Positions 1 to 8,760 of a stretch of DNA of 45,778 nucleotides are shown here, one piece after another (the first letter of the stretch is position 1; each line of letters opens with the position of its first letter). Both the position numbers and the translations under genes were made by a program. Location: the NCBI GenBank assembly GCA_029560455.1, contig JAKQKW010000169.1, forward strand, positions 1-45,778, in the 5' to 3' direction. The stretch is from Candidatus Rifleibacteriota bacterium. GTDB taxonomy: Bacteria; Riflebacteria; Ozemobacteria; Ozemobacterales; Ozemobacteraceae. The notes below the pieces were generated by a model, which did no database searches, was not told the DNA's origin, and was given only the letters and a program-made list of their open reading frames with translations.

Positions 1-1055
1 GCCTTGACCTGATCGATAAAATAACGGTTCTGTTCGAGACTGCCGACGCTGACGCGCAGGCAGTTCTTTAACAGCCGATGCGCGCCGACGTCGCGAATGG
101 CGATTTCGTTATTCTTAAGATGTTCGAAGAGAGCGGCCGAACGCTCACCGGCACTGAAGGTCACGAAGTTGGTATGCGACGGGTATGATTTCAGGCCTTC
201 GATTCCCTGCATTTCTTCATAGAGACTCTTTTTCAGAGCAACCGCTTCGCGGGTATGGCGCAGAAACAGGTCTTTGTTCATCAGCATCGTCATGACGAAG
301 GTCTGCACCATGATGCTGGTGTTAAAGATCGTCTGCACCTTGCGCAGTTCGACAATATTCTGCGGCTGGCTGACAATATAGCCAAAACGCAGACCGGCCG
401 CCGAAAACGATTTCGAAAACGATCTGACAATCAGCAGATGACTGAAGTCTTTGATACGGTCGACCCAGGTGATACCACTGAATTCGAAATAGGTTTCGTC
501 GAGCAGCACAGGTTTGCGGGTGTTGTTGAGCACATAGAGAATCTTTTCGTCGCTGAGCAGGTGCCCGGTCGGGTTATTGGGGTTGCAGAGAATGCCGAGC
601 CGACAGTTATCCGAGTTGAGGATTTTCACATACTCTTTTTCATCAAAATCGAAGTCGGGCAGAAAGTCCATGAATCTGATTCCGAGACCGGCGGCCTGCG
701 AATAGGTCGAGTAGTCGAAATAAGACGGGGCAAGGGAAAGGGCGAACGCGTCATTGTTCTCGCGCACCGCCAGAAAGGCGGCAAACAGCATGTCGTCGGC
801 GCCATTGCCCCAGAGAAGGTTTTCACCGGTAATACCGTGCCCGACGTAGTCTACGAGCAGCTTTTTGAGTTCAGAGGTAACGCCGCTGAAATAGCGGTTG
901 AGATGCACCTGCTGCATATTCTGATGAAAAGCTTCGTCGATCGTCTGATATGGGTCGAGAACGCTTTCGTTCAGGCACATCATATTTTTTTTACGGGGTA
1001 CGGAAATATCAGCCGGCGGGCCGGCCTTGAGCAGATCGGTTCTGAACAGGGTCAT
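1..1055 (-). CDS. hisC: Histidinol-phosphate aminotransferase, partial (C-terminus beyond window edge)
   Basis: A PLP-dependent fold-type I aminotransferase of the HisC family, which converts imidazole acetol phosphate and glutamate to histidinol phosphate in histidine synthesis. I translated this frame by hand, because it runs off the left edge without a stop. It shows CNPNNPTG, then DETYFEF (the PLP aspartate and tyrosine), then RSFSKSFSAAGLRFGY with the Schiff-base lysine, and a terminal LRVSVGSLEQNR that matches the C-terminal substrate-carboxylate arginine region of HisC. The start is ATG at 1055, preceded by an AGGAAAGGA ribosome site. An upstream ATG at 1080 is in another frame. No other his gene is visible. 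The last residues are outside the window. Cobyric-acid-type or other class I/II aminotransferases are a less likely alternative. Confidence 0.9.
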   Translation of the reverse strand, partial: MTLFRTDLLKAGPPADISVPRKKNMMCLNESVLDPYQTIDEAFHQNMQQVHLNRYFSGVTSELKKLLVDYVGHGITGENLLWGNGADDMLFAAFLAVRENNDAFALSLAPSYFDYSTYSQAAGLGIRFMDFLPDFDFDEKEYVKILNSDNCRLGILCNPNNPTGHLLSDEKILYVLNNTRKPVLLDETYFEFSGITWVDRIKDFSHLLIVRSFSKSFSAAGLRFGYIVSQPQNIVELRKVQTIFNTSIMVQTFVMTMLMNKDLFLRHTREAVALKKSLYEEMQGIEGLKSYPSHTNFVTFSAGERSAALFEHLKNNEIAIRDVGAHRLLKNCLRVSVGSLEQNRYFIDQVK

Positions 1056-1090
1056 GAAGAAGTCCTTTCCTGCAAGCCATTTTTACACAC

Positions 1091-1119
1091 ATACTAGCAG
1101 GCTTTATGTTACAATTCAA
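1091..1119 (-). promoter_or_regulatory. Predicted sigma70-type promoter of hisC
   Basis: On the minus strand, TTGAAT at 1119-1114 is followed by a 17-base spacer and then TAGTAT at 1096-1091, which is preceded by TGC (an extended -10). It lies about 35 bases upstream of the hisC ATG. Spacing and both hexamers fit a housekeeping promoter. Predicted by eye only. Confidence 0.6.
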
Positions 1120-1165
1120 TAAATCCGGGCGAGCTCACAGGCACGACTCAATCCCGGTTTGACTT

Positions 1166-1230
1166 AGATTCCAGCCTGCGCGGTAATGACAGATGCATTT
1201 CCCGTCATTCCGGGTGCAGACCCGGAATCT
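1166..1230. repeat. REP-like imperfect palindrome in intergenic DNA
   Basis: A 65-base block whose ends are exact inverted copies (AGATTCC at 1166-1172 and GGAATCT at 1224-1230). The inner arms GTAATGAC and GTCATTCC nearly pair, and a small CCGGGT/ACCCGG hairpin lies inside the right arm. The wording (ATTCC...GGAATGAC) is of the kind found in dispersed intergenic palindromes. It could act as a transcript-stabilising or terminating structure between two divergent genes, but no second copy was identified in this window. Confidence 0.55.
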
Positions 1231-1283
1231 CAGGAGTTTAATGCGACTACTTCACAATAAAACATCAGACAGGAGCGGATTTT

Positions 1284-2801
1284 ATGGCCCGAACACGTAA
1301 AGCGAACGATGCACCCGGCTGCGGCTTTTACCTGCTTTTCGCTCTTGTCATGATCGCCCAGCTTTTTTCTGACAAGGCTGAAGAACCTCGACGCGAAGCC
1401 GACGGCCGACCGGTCGAACCGGCGATTGCGCTGATAAAATACCATTCAGATGAAGAACTTGTCGGATTGCAAAGAAATGGCCGCCTTTCAGGCGTTATCG
1501 ACCCGCAGACAAAGCGAACCGCCATGCACGTAGCGGCAGCGCTCAATCGTCACCAGGTTCTCAGAATGTTGATCGACAGCAAAGAGAATGTCAGCGCGCG
1601 CGACAAGAATCAGGTTACACCGCTGCACCTCGCCCTCGAAAGCCAGGCGTCAGAATCGGTGCAGATATTGATGCAGGCTGGCGCTGACGTTACGGCGGTC
1701 ACCCGCAACGGTTACAGCATTCTGCATCATGCGGCCCGCTACGGCTTCTACGACGTAGCCAAAGCTGCTCTCAAGGCCGGCGTAAAACCTTCGATCGAAG
1801 CATACGGCGGCTTCACCCCGCTGCACTACGCCGCTCGTGAGAATCATCTGCGCATCGCGGTTCTTCTCGTCGAAAACGGGGCTGATATGAATGCACGAAT
1901 CAGCTACGGCTGGACCCCTGGCGATCTGGCCTTCAGCAAAAGCGAGCCGATCACGAATTATCTGCAGAGCAAGGGCGCTAACTTCTCAAAAGGAACCATT
2001 ATCGTCGAATTCAACCTGGTAAATGGCTGGCCTTTCTTCAGTCAACAGGAAATCATCGCGATACCCGACAGTAATGACCCGCTTTTTCGGGCTATCGATG
2101 CTGATTCACCCTCACAGCTCGCGGAACTCGAAAGCCATAGTGCCGATCTGAAGAAGAAAAGCCCGGCCGGCACTCCGCCCATTTGTCTGGCAATAGCAAA
2201 TAGCAAATTGCAGGCCGCTGAATATCTTTTAAAAAAGGCACCCGACCTTAACTCAACCGACGCGAACGGCAAAAACGCTCTGCTTTACGCGATCGAATAC
2301 CGGCACGAAGAATTCGCACGCCAGATTCTGCAGAAAAAGCCGGATCTTGCACACGCCGACAAATCGGGCAATACCGCCCTGCATTATGCCCTTGCCAACA
2401 GCCAGAATGCTCTTGCAGCCGAGCTGATAAACCGTGGCGCCGATATCTTCGCCGTAAACAATTTTTCCCGCGGCATGATTCATATCGCCAGCGAAAATTC
2501 GAACTCGATGATGTTTGAAGTGCTTATCAGCAATGGCTGCGACGTGAACCAGGAAGACGTAAACGGCAATACGCCTCTGCATCTGGCCGTCAAAAATGAC
2601 AATATCCCCATGATTTCAGCTCTGCTTAAAAACGGGGCCGACTTTGCGGTCATCAATAACCGGGGCAAGACCGCCCTGCAGCTGGCAAACTCTCAGGCAG
2701 CACGTAATCTGCTCAGCAATCGTTTCGAGATCGAAGGACAGAATCCTGCAGACAAACAGCTTCCCGCTGAAGTTAACATTCTGCCGCAGGCATCAAACTG
2801 A
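1284..2801 (+). CDS. Membrane-anchored ankyrin-repeat protein, first gene of the cyclase operon
   Basis: 505 residues. After a short basic N-terminus, one hydrophobic segment (about residues 13-29) acts as a membrane anchor or uncleaved signal. The rest is ankyrin repeats in two blocks (about 70-235 and 265-490), with typical TPLHLAL, TPLHYAA, TALHYAL and TPLHLAV motifs. Ankyrin repeats bind proteins and no catalytic domain is visible. ATG at 1284 has AGGAG eight bases upstream. Its TGA ends at 2801, directly against the first possible start of the next gene, so it is very probably translated together with cyclases A1, B1, A2 and B2. That suggests a scaffold or regulatory partner for those membrane cyclases, which is inference from position only. 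Whether the repeats are cytoplasmic or periplasmic is not settled by the sequence. Confidence 0.88.
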   Translation: MARTRKANDAPGCGFYLLFALVMIAQLFSDKAEEPRREADGRPVEPAIALIKYHSDEELVGLQRNGRLSGVIDPQTKRTAMHVAAALNRHQVLRMLIDSKENVSARDKNQVTPLHLALESQASESVQILMQAGADVTAVTRNGYSILHHAARYGFYDVAKAALKAGVKPSIEAYGGFTPLHYAARENHLRIAVLLVENGADMNARISYGWTPGDLAFSKSEPITNYLQSKGANFSKGTIIVEFNLVNGWPFFSQQEIIAIPDSNDPLFRAIDADSPSQLAELESHSADLKKKSPAGTPPICLAIANSKLQAAEYLLKKAPDLNSTDANGKNALLYAIEYRHEEFARQILQKKPDLAHADKSGNTALHYALANSQNALAAELINRGADIFAVNNFSRGMIHIASENSNSMMFEVLISNGCDVNQEDVNGNTPLHLAVKNDNIPMISALLKNGADFAVINNRGKTALQLANSQAARNLLSNRFEIEGQNPADKQLPAEVNILPQASN

Positions 2802-5800
2802 TTGGCAATGCTGTCGCAGAATTTTCAGACCGGGGAGCTGCAACAGCTGCGCCCCAAACCCTTCAGCCTTGAGCACCTGCTTCTGTTCTGGTTTCTAGCT
2901 CTTTTTCTTCCGTCTCTGGCGATCTTCGGGCTTCTCAATTTCTCTGTTCAGCAGCAGCGGGAAACCGCCAGGGCAGACCTTGCCGACCGGCTTCTCGATG
3001 CCTATGACACATTGAATAAAACCTGTGAGCCTGGTGCATGGCTGATCAACCAGATTGAAATGGCCGAAGAAATAGCCGGCCTGCCGCCAAAAAATGCAAA
3101 ACTGCTGCCGGCGGCAAACCTGGGTGATTCGGCAGGCAAACATCTGAACCGTCTGTTTTCCCGCATCAGAAGTCACGAAATGCTGCTACTGATGACCGCC
3201 GGAACCGATCTGCAGAACCTTGAAGTATTCACCGATCCGGTCAAAGCCCCTGATTTTCCGAGGCCTGGCCTGAGAGCGGCCCGCGAGATCCTTGGAGAAC
3301 TGCTGAAGCAGCATGGCGGCAAGCCCCAGACAAGTTCCGGCAAAAGCGGCCGTAAGATTCTGAAAAGCTTCATCATCTCAACCTTCGGCACTTACCTTGA
3401 CCCGGTTGACGCAGACGAAGACTTCACTTGCGGTTTCAGCGAGAAAAGCGGCATGAACCGCCTGCGCACTGCCAGACGACTGGTCAAAGATGCGCATGGC
3501 AAAGTGATTTTCAGCTATATTGCACTCTTTCGTGAAACAGACAGTTCTCTGGCACACAGCTTTGCTCTCGCCAGGAGAAACCTGGCCCAGTCAGGGCTGG
3601 CCGCAAGAATGGTGCTTAAACCAGCGCGGCCGTTCCCGTTTATTCACACAACAGCAGACAATCGTCTGAAACTGGTTGGTCCGTTGAACATAAACCTTCT
3701 CACTTCAGGTATTTTCAGACAGAAAGACCAGATCAGCGACCTGCTGAACCGCGGAATCATGTCATACAGGCCGGCACTATACCCGCATTTCGAGATTATG
3801 GCTATGCCGGATTCACATGATGATCAGTTCACAGCCGTCAGGCCCGGGTTCATCATCTTTCTTTTTCTCTGTCTGACACTGCTGGCGCTTAGAAGTTTTC
3901 ATCAACACGGCAATCTGAGGGTCAATATCCGCACACGGCTGTTTCTCTCAGTTCTTCTGGCAACGGTGCTGCCAGTTGCAATCTTTGTGTTTTATACGCA
4001 TCGACACCTGAACCTTGAACTGCAGCGAAGGCAAAGCCAGATGGGCCTGAAACTGAAAAGCCATCTGCAGCAACTCGAACTGGCGATCAAAGCCGGCGAT
4101 CAGAACCATTTTGCCGGGTTCAGTGATTTTATCAACCGCATGCGCGAAGTTGCCTGCAATACAGATGAAGAATACCTGAGAAAGTTCATCCAGACCGAGC
4201 TCGACCAGACATTTTCCGGAGCGGGGCTGCTGCGCAATGACGGCCTTATTCTGGAGTTTCTCGATTATAACAAGGTTTATGTCATCAAACTCGAAAAGAA
4301 ACTCAGTCTGACAAGAGAATTCATGTATGCCTCGATTATCAGGTTTTTTCAGCTGACCGGCCTGATGCCTGAGAGTCTGCACAAAAATCTGCAGAGCACA
4401 TCACGCGGCAAAAAACTGCTGGCCATGTCAGAAATTTTCCCGGCCATCGATATCGATAATTTCTGCAGTTACGAAGGCACCGCCCAGACATCAAAGCAGG
4501 ACTTCGGCAATTTCAGGATGATGAGCTACAAGATCCTGCCTCCCACAGCAGCAGGTGAAGAACGAAAGGGTGCGGTTCTGCTGCTTATTCAGGATATTCG
4601 CGAACTCGCCCACCTTATTGTGCAGCAATTAACCGAACGCTGGCGGGTATTCAGACAGGAAACAGAGGAAGGACTCATTGAAAGCCAGATCGTCAGTTCC
4701 TTCGATATGAACAGTTCAAGTCTCGACCTCAGCAAAGTCTGGCCAGAGGGGCAAAAACCCGGCATTGAGCAGCTGCGGGTTGCAGAACTTCTCACTGACG
4801 GCAGGGCCGAAGCTGAAATCAGACTCGAAGATAAAGACGGCACCCCGATTCTTATCAGCGGCCGAAAAATAGCAGGTTACCCGCTGATTGCAGTTGCGAG
4901 TTGCCGCATGAGCAGAATTTCTCAACAGCGTTCTCTTGCTGTCGGCATTATCGGAGCGAATATTGTCTACATCCTTATGCTTCTGATCATGCTGGTAAGC
5001 ATACTCTCAGAACTGTTCAATCCGCCGATTGACAGGCTGCTGACCGCCGCCAGGCTCACCGGTGAAGGGATGCTGGTAAGAATAAGCAACAGCTTCAGCA
5101 ACGAGCTTTCGCTACTGACAAATGAGTTCAACCACATGAGCCAGCACATACGCGAGCGAGAGCGTCTGGAAAGGTTTATCTCGCCTGAGGCGACCCGGAC
5201 TATAGTTTCTGAAAGCCGGACGCGCAGTGAGATTTTATCGCAGAAAGTCAGACGCAGCATAGTTTTTACGCACATCCGTCATTTCAGTGAACTAAGCACA
5301 TCTCTAAGCCCGGAACAGCTTTTTCAGATGCTGGACCTGTATTTTCCCTTTGTAGAAGCTGAAATAATCGCTGCCGGCGGCCAGATCGACAAATATATCG
5401 GCGATGCCATCATGGCGATTTTTGCTGATGAAGAGGGTGATTCGTCAGCCAGAAGAGCGTGCAACGCCATGATCAGAGTCGCCAGGCGGCTGCCGGAATT
5501 TAACCGGGCCCTGCAACAGCGAGGGCTTCCCGAAATCATGCCTGGAGCAGGCATTTCAACCGGCGAAGTCATTTCGGGCCGGATCGGCTCATACCAGGGT
5601 CGTCTTGACTATACGGTCATCGGCGACCGGGTTAACCTGGCAGCCAGACTCGAAGCCTCATCACATTTCGATCATAAATGCCATATTCTTACAGACAGCG
5701 AGACTATGGAGGCCGCGGGCAAAGAGATCACTGCCAGGTTCCATGGCGAAATAAAAATCAAAGGAAAGGCACTGCCGGTGAAGACCTATGAAGTCGTCTA

Positions 5801-5804
5801 CTGA
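2802..5804 (+). CDS. Membrane class III cyclase A1 (C2-like half, first metal Asp replaced by His)
   Basis: 1000 residues. Layout: TM1 (~24-48), first periplasmic region, TM2 (~348-365), TM3 (~379-400), second periplasmic region, TM4 (~711-737), HAMP-like linker (~738-795), class III cyclase domain (~817-1000). In the catalytic domain the first metal ligand of FxDI is His824 (VFTHIRHF, codon CAC at 5271), while the second, Asp868 in KYIGDAIMA, is kept. The base-contact Lys864 and Thr938 (DYTVIGD, the class IIIb form) and the transition-state Asn945 and Arg949 are present. Alone it should be weak or inactive. It is complementary to B1, whose start overlaps its end by 17 bases. The periplasmic regions match no domain I recognise but share GLLRNDG- and DNFC-type motifs with A2. 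The start is TTG 2802 or ATG 2808; neither has a strong ribosome site, consistent with coupling to the ankyrin gene. Confidence 0.9.
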   Translation: MAMLSQNFQTGELQQLRPKPFSLEHLLLFWFLALFLPSLAIFGLLNFSVQQQRETARADLADRLLDAYDTLNKTCEPGAWLINQIEMAEEIAGLPPKNAKLLPAANLGDSAGKHLNRLFSRIRSHEMLLLMTAGTDLQNLEVFTDPVKAPDFPRPGLRAAREILGELLKQHGGKPQTSSGKSGRKILKSFIISTFGTYLDPVDADEDFTCGFSEKSGMNRLRTARRLVKDAHGKVIFSYIALFRETDSSLAHSFALARRNLAQSGLAARMVLKPARPFPFIHTTADNRLKLVGPLNINLLTSGIFRQKDQISDLLNRGIMSYRPALYPHFEIMAMPDSHDDQFTAVRPGFIIFLFLCLTLLALRSFHQHGNLRVNIRTRLFLSVLLATVLPVAIFVFYTHRHLNLELQRRQSQMGLKLKSHLQQLELAIKAGDQNHFAGFSDFINRMREVACNTDEEYLRKFIQTELDQTFSGAGLLRNDGLILEFLDYNKVYVIKLEKKLSLTREFMYASIIRFFQLTGLMPESLHKNLQSTSRGKKLLAMSEIFPAIDIDNFCSYEGTAQTSKQDFGNFRMMSYKILPPTAAGEERKGAVLLLIQDIRELAHLIVQQLTERWRVFRQETEEGLIESQIVSSFDMNSSSLDLSKVWPEGQKPGIEQLRVAELLTDGRAEAEIRLEDKDGTPILISGRKIAGYPLIAVASCRMSRISQQRSLAVGIIGANIVYILMLLIMLVSILSELFNPPIDRLLTAARLTGEGMLVRISNSFSNELSLLTNEFNHMSQHIRERERLERFISPEATRTIVSESRTRSEILSQKVRRSIVFTHIRHFSELSTSLSPEQLFQMLDLYFPFVEAEIIAAGGQIDKYIGDAIMAIFADEEGDSSARRACNAMIRVARRLPEFNRALQQRGLPEIMPGAGISTGEVISGRIGSYQGRLDYTVIGDRVNLAARLEASSHFDHKCHILTDSETMEAAGKEITARFHGEIKIKGKALPVKTYEVVY

Positions 5805-8760
5805 TCAGGTTCTGCTCAACATACGCCGCAGCACCTTCATGAAAATTGCCCCGGTTCTGCTGTGGCTGGTGGCCGTTTTCATTCCGGCTCTTGTGGGCCG
5901 CAATCTTTATTTTGCCACTTTAAAAGAACAACAGGAGCAGTTCGCCGCCATGGGGCAACATCAGCTGATGACCCGCGCCAGAGAGCTCGATGCCCGACTT
6001 CATCCTGAGCAGCTTCTAAAAAAACAACTTAATCTGAGCTATTACACGCGCGCCTACGACATGGCTGTTCTCAAAAACAACCCTTCGACGCTTGCCAATT
6101 CGCCAATCGGTAAATCACTGCCTGATTTTTCCGGCGATATTGCAGAACAGCTCGCGTCTTTCAGTCGCACTCTGGAGTTCGAAACAGGCATCAGGCCCGT
6201 TTTTGTTGCAGGTTTAAACCCTGACCCGGCAAAATGCGGGCTGTTTTTGCGTGATGAGCCAATGCCGGCACCTGAGCAGTTACGGGAAATCCGGCAGGAA
6301 TTCGCCGAGATGTGTCTTTTTCTCAATTCAAGAGCAAATTTCCGGGAAAACGAACCCGCTGAACTTAAAACCTATGCGCCATTCAATTTTTTCAGTCAGT
6401 TTCTCGAAATTTTCGACCATTTCAACACCCATTTCTGGAGTCTGCATGGCTCATTTTCCGCCCGCTACCGCGAACGTCTTTATATAGTCAGCATGCGCCC
6501 GCCTTTCCCACCGGGGCAGGGCAACAATATCATAACCGGCATACTGATAAGCCATCTCGACCCGACGACGGTGATCACACGAGCTTGCCGCGACATGTCA
6601 GACAGTGAAATTTCAATTACCTGGGGTCAGGCTGAACCAACCGAACTGCCGAAATTCATCGAAGAAAATGGCGATATCTCGATGATAACAAGACTTTCTG
6701 AGCAGTTCCGGGCATCTTTCAACCGTCCAGGCTCAACTGACCAGCTGAACCGTGCGGCGGTCAAACTCACTGTTTCCGGAAAAACCAGGCAAAAACATCT
6801 GCGTGAACATGCAACTCATATAGACCTCGGCCTGCTGATTTTTCTGTCGTTCAGTTTTCTGCTTGGGGCCGGCACCAGTCTCGGGCAGATGAAACTGCGT
6901 ACCAGTCTGGCCAGACTCATTACTGTCGCCTTTTTTGTCAGCATGTTTCTGCCACTGACCGGGCTGGCATGGCTTGCCGCCGCCAATTCAAGCAACGCCC
7001 GTGATTCTGAATCCCGCCAGATAACGCGACAGATAAGACAGATATTGCGTCAGAGCGAAACGGCGTTTCGTCTGCAGCGATACCGCCAGCAACTGCTTAT
7101 GTTCCATATCAGCCATATAATTGCACATCTTTCGCCTGAAAAATGGGGGGATTATGTCGACCGTTTCTTCTTCAACGACAAGTATTCCCGTTTCAAAGCC
7201 CATTTCGATAATTTTTATCTTTACTCAGCCACACATGACAGGGATTATTTTCGTGGCCAGAAGCCGGAAGAACGTTTTCGTAAGAATGAACTGCCGAATG
7301 TTCTTTCTGGAGCCTTTCGGCGGGCCCTGATGTTTACCGACGCCTTTGCTCACATGTCAGATGCCGGCCGACGCAAGGTAGCTCAGATGGCTGATTTTTC
7401 GAGCGGCGTCATGGAAGAACTCGTTGACGACAAGTTTTTTAACGGTCTTCTCGGTAGCCCCGGAGAATTGAACAACGCTACACTGCTGGCCAGGCGCGAC
7501 CTGTTGACGATATTCTTTCTCAAGGGGCCGCAGCAGATGATGGGCATTCTCTGTCTGGTAACCAATAACCTTCTGCCAATGCAGATTATTGACGAAATCA
7601 ACGCCCGTGGCAGCTTTAAAAACAAGTTTACACTTGACGGTTATCGTGTCGAAATCGACTTTTACGCGATCAGCGAGTTCTATGAGCGCAGCCTCAGAGG
7701 GCGTTGGCGTGGCTATGCCGACGTAAATCCGCCAATCATGACATTAGAAGCTGCCGACGCCCTTTACAGCAATTCTGATACGAGTGTGGTCAATAGCCTT
7801 CAGCTCGACGACCCACATCTTCTGGTTACTGAAACCATGCTTGAAAGGTCAATTTTTGCCGTTGCCAGGGCCAGGCCACTGCACAACGGCAGCAGGCAAT
7901 ACAGCGGTGCCGGACTTCTTGCCTTCCTGGCCCTGTTGAGCTGCCTGACACTTGCCACCGGCATCTCACGCCTGATTCTGCTGCCGGTTCCACCATTCCT
8001 TGAAGCCATCAGAGCAATTGAAGAAAACCGGCATGACTGGCTGCTCGACCTCAATACCGGTGATGAATTCGACCATCTTGCCATTTCGATGAATGAAATG
8101 AACCTTAAACTGCTCGAAAGGCGAAAAATGCTGCAGCTGGTCTCGCAGACAGCAGCTGAAGCGGTTAAAACCGGCAACACACAGGAAGCACCCAGGCGGC
8201 GCTGTGCAACCATCCTTTTTTCTGACATCAGAGGCTTTACGACCATCAGCGAAAACCACAGCGCCGAAGAGGTCGTCGCCATGCTCAACGATTATTTTAC
8301 GCTGATGTGCCCAATAATCGAAGCGAATGGCGGCCATATCGACAAACTGATCGGTGATGCCATCCAGGCCGTCTTTTTGTCTGAAGATGAGGAAATTCGG
8401 GCAATATCTGCAGCCAGAGCCGCACTTGAAATGCGCCACCGGCTTGCGGAATTCAACGCGGCCAGAGCGGCGGCCGGGCAGTTCGCGATAACCAACGGCA
8501 TTGGCATTGCAACTGGCCAGGTTACCACCGGGGTTACCGGCTCAAATACCGGAAAACTCGAAGCGGCCATCATCGGCGAACCTCTGCAGCTGGCCGCCAC
8601 CCTTGAGTCATATAGCAAGTTTGCAGCCAATACCTGCATAATCATTGATCCGGCAACAGAAAACCTGCTGAAAAATCGCGCCAGAGTGGTATCATTAGAC
8701 GTGCCTGAAATATCACAGAAAATGTCAATCCACGAGCTGCAGGAACTAATCGATGCCTGA
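5788..8760 (+). CDS. Membrane class III cyclase B1 (C1-like half, transition-state Asn and Arg lost)
   Basis: 990 residues with the same plan as A1: TM1 (~19-42), periplasmic region, TM2 (~349-366), TM3 (~376-398), periplasmic region, TM4 (~708-732), HAMP-like region with GDEFDHLA (~735-785), cyclase domain (~803-990). Both metal aspartates are intact: Asp813 in LFSDIRGFT and Asp857 in KLIGDAIQA, with Lys853. The usual DYTVIGDxVNLAARLE block has become EAAIIGEPLQLAATLE, so the IIIb Thr is Ala927, the transition-state Asn is Gln934 (CAG at 8587) and the Arg is Thr938 (ACC at 8599). It should supply metals but not stabilise the transition state, the mirror image of A1. The gene overlaps A1 by 17 bases and A2 by 8. 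ATG 5788 is used; a second Met 17 codons later lies just before TM1 and lacks a ribosome site. Confidence 0.9.
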   Translation: MKSSTDQVLLNIRRSTFMKIAPVLLWLVAVFIPALVGRNLYFATLKEQQEQFAAMGQHQLMTRARELDARLHPEQLLKKQLNLSYYTRAYDMAVLKNNPSTLANSPIGKSLPDFSGDIAEQLASFSRTLEFETGIRPVFVAGLNPDPAKCGLFLRDEPMPAPEQLREIRQEFAEMCLFLNSRANFRENEPAELKTYAPFNFFSQFLEIFDHFNTHFWSLHGSFSARYRERLYIVSMRPPFPPGQGNNIITGILISHLDPTTVITRACRDMSDSEISITWGQAEPTELPKFIEENGDISMITRLSEQFRASFNRPGSTDQLNRAAVKLTVSGKTRQKHLREHATHIDLGLLIFLSFSFLLGAGTSLGQMKLRTSLARLITVAFFVSMFLPLTGLAWLAAANSSNARDSESRQITRQIRQILRQSETAFRLQRYRQQLLMFHISHIIAHLSPEKWGDYVDRFFFNDKYSRFKAHFDNFYLYSATHDRDYFRGQKPEERFRKNELPNVLSGAFRRALMFTDAFAHMSDAGRRKVAQMADFSSGVMEELVDDKFFNGLLGSPGELNNATLLARRDLLTIFFLKGPQQMMGILCLVTNNLLPMQIIDEINARGSFKNKFTLDGYRVEIDFYAISEFYERSLRGRWRGYADVNPPIMTLEAADALYSNSDTSVVNSLQLDDPHLLVTETMLERSIFAVARARPLHNGSRQYSGAGLLAFLALLSCLTLATGISRLILLPVPPFLEAIRAIEENRHDWLLDLNTGDEFDHLAISMNEMNLKLLERRKMLQLVSQTAAEAVKTGNTQEAPRRRCATILFSDIRGFTTISENHSAEEVVAMLNDYFTLMCPIIEANGGHIDKLIGDAIQAVFLSEDEEIRAISAARAALEMRHRLAEFNAARAAAGQFAITNGIGIATGQVTTGVTGSNTGKLEAAIIGEPLQLAATLESYSKFAANTCIIIDPATENLLKNRARVVSLDVPEISQKMSIHELQELIDA

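Noticed and set aside
255..1097. A 280-codon plus-strand open frame opposite hisC
   Set aside because: It is antisense to a frame with full HisC motifs on the minus strand, and its own translation has no recognisable domain or ribosome site.
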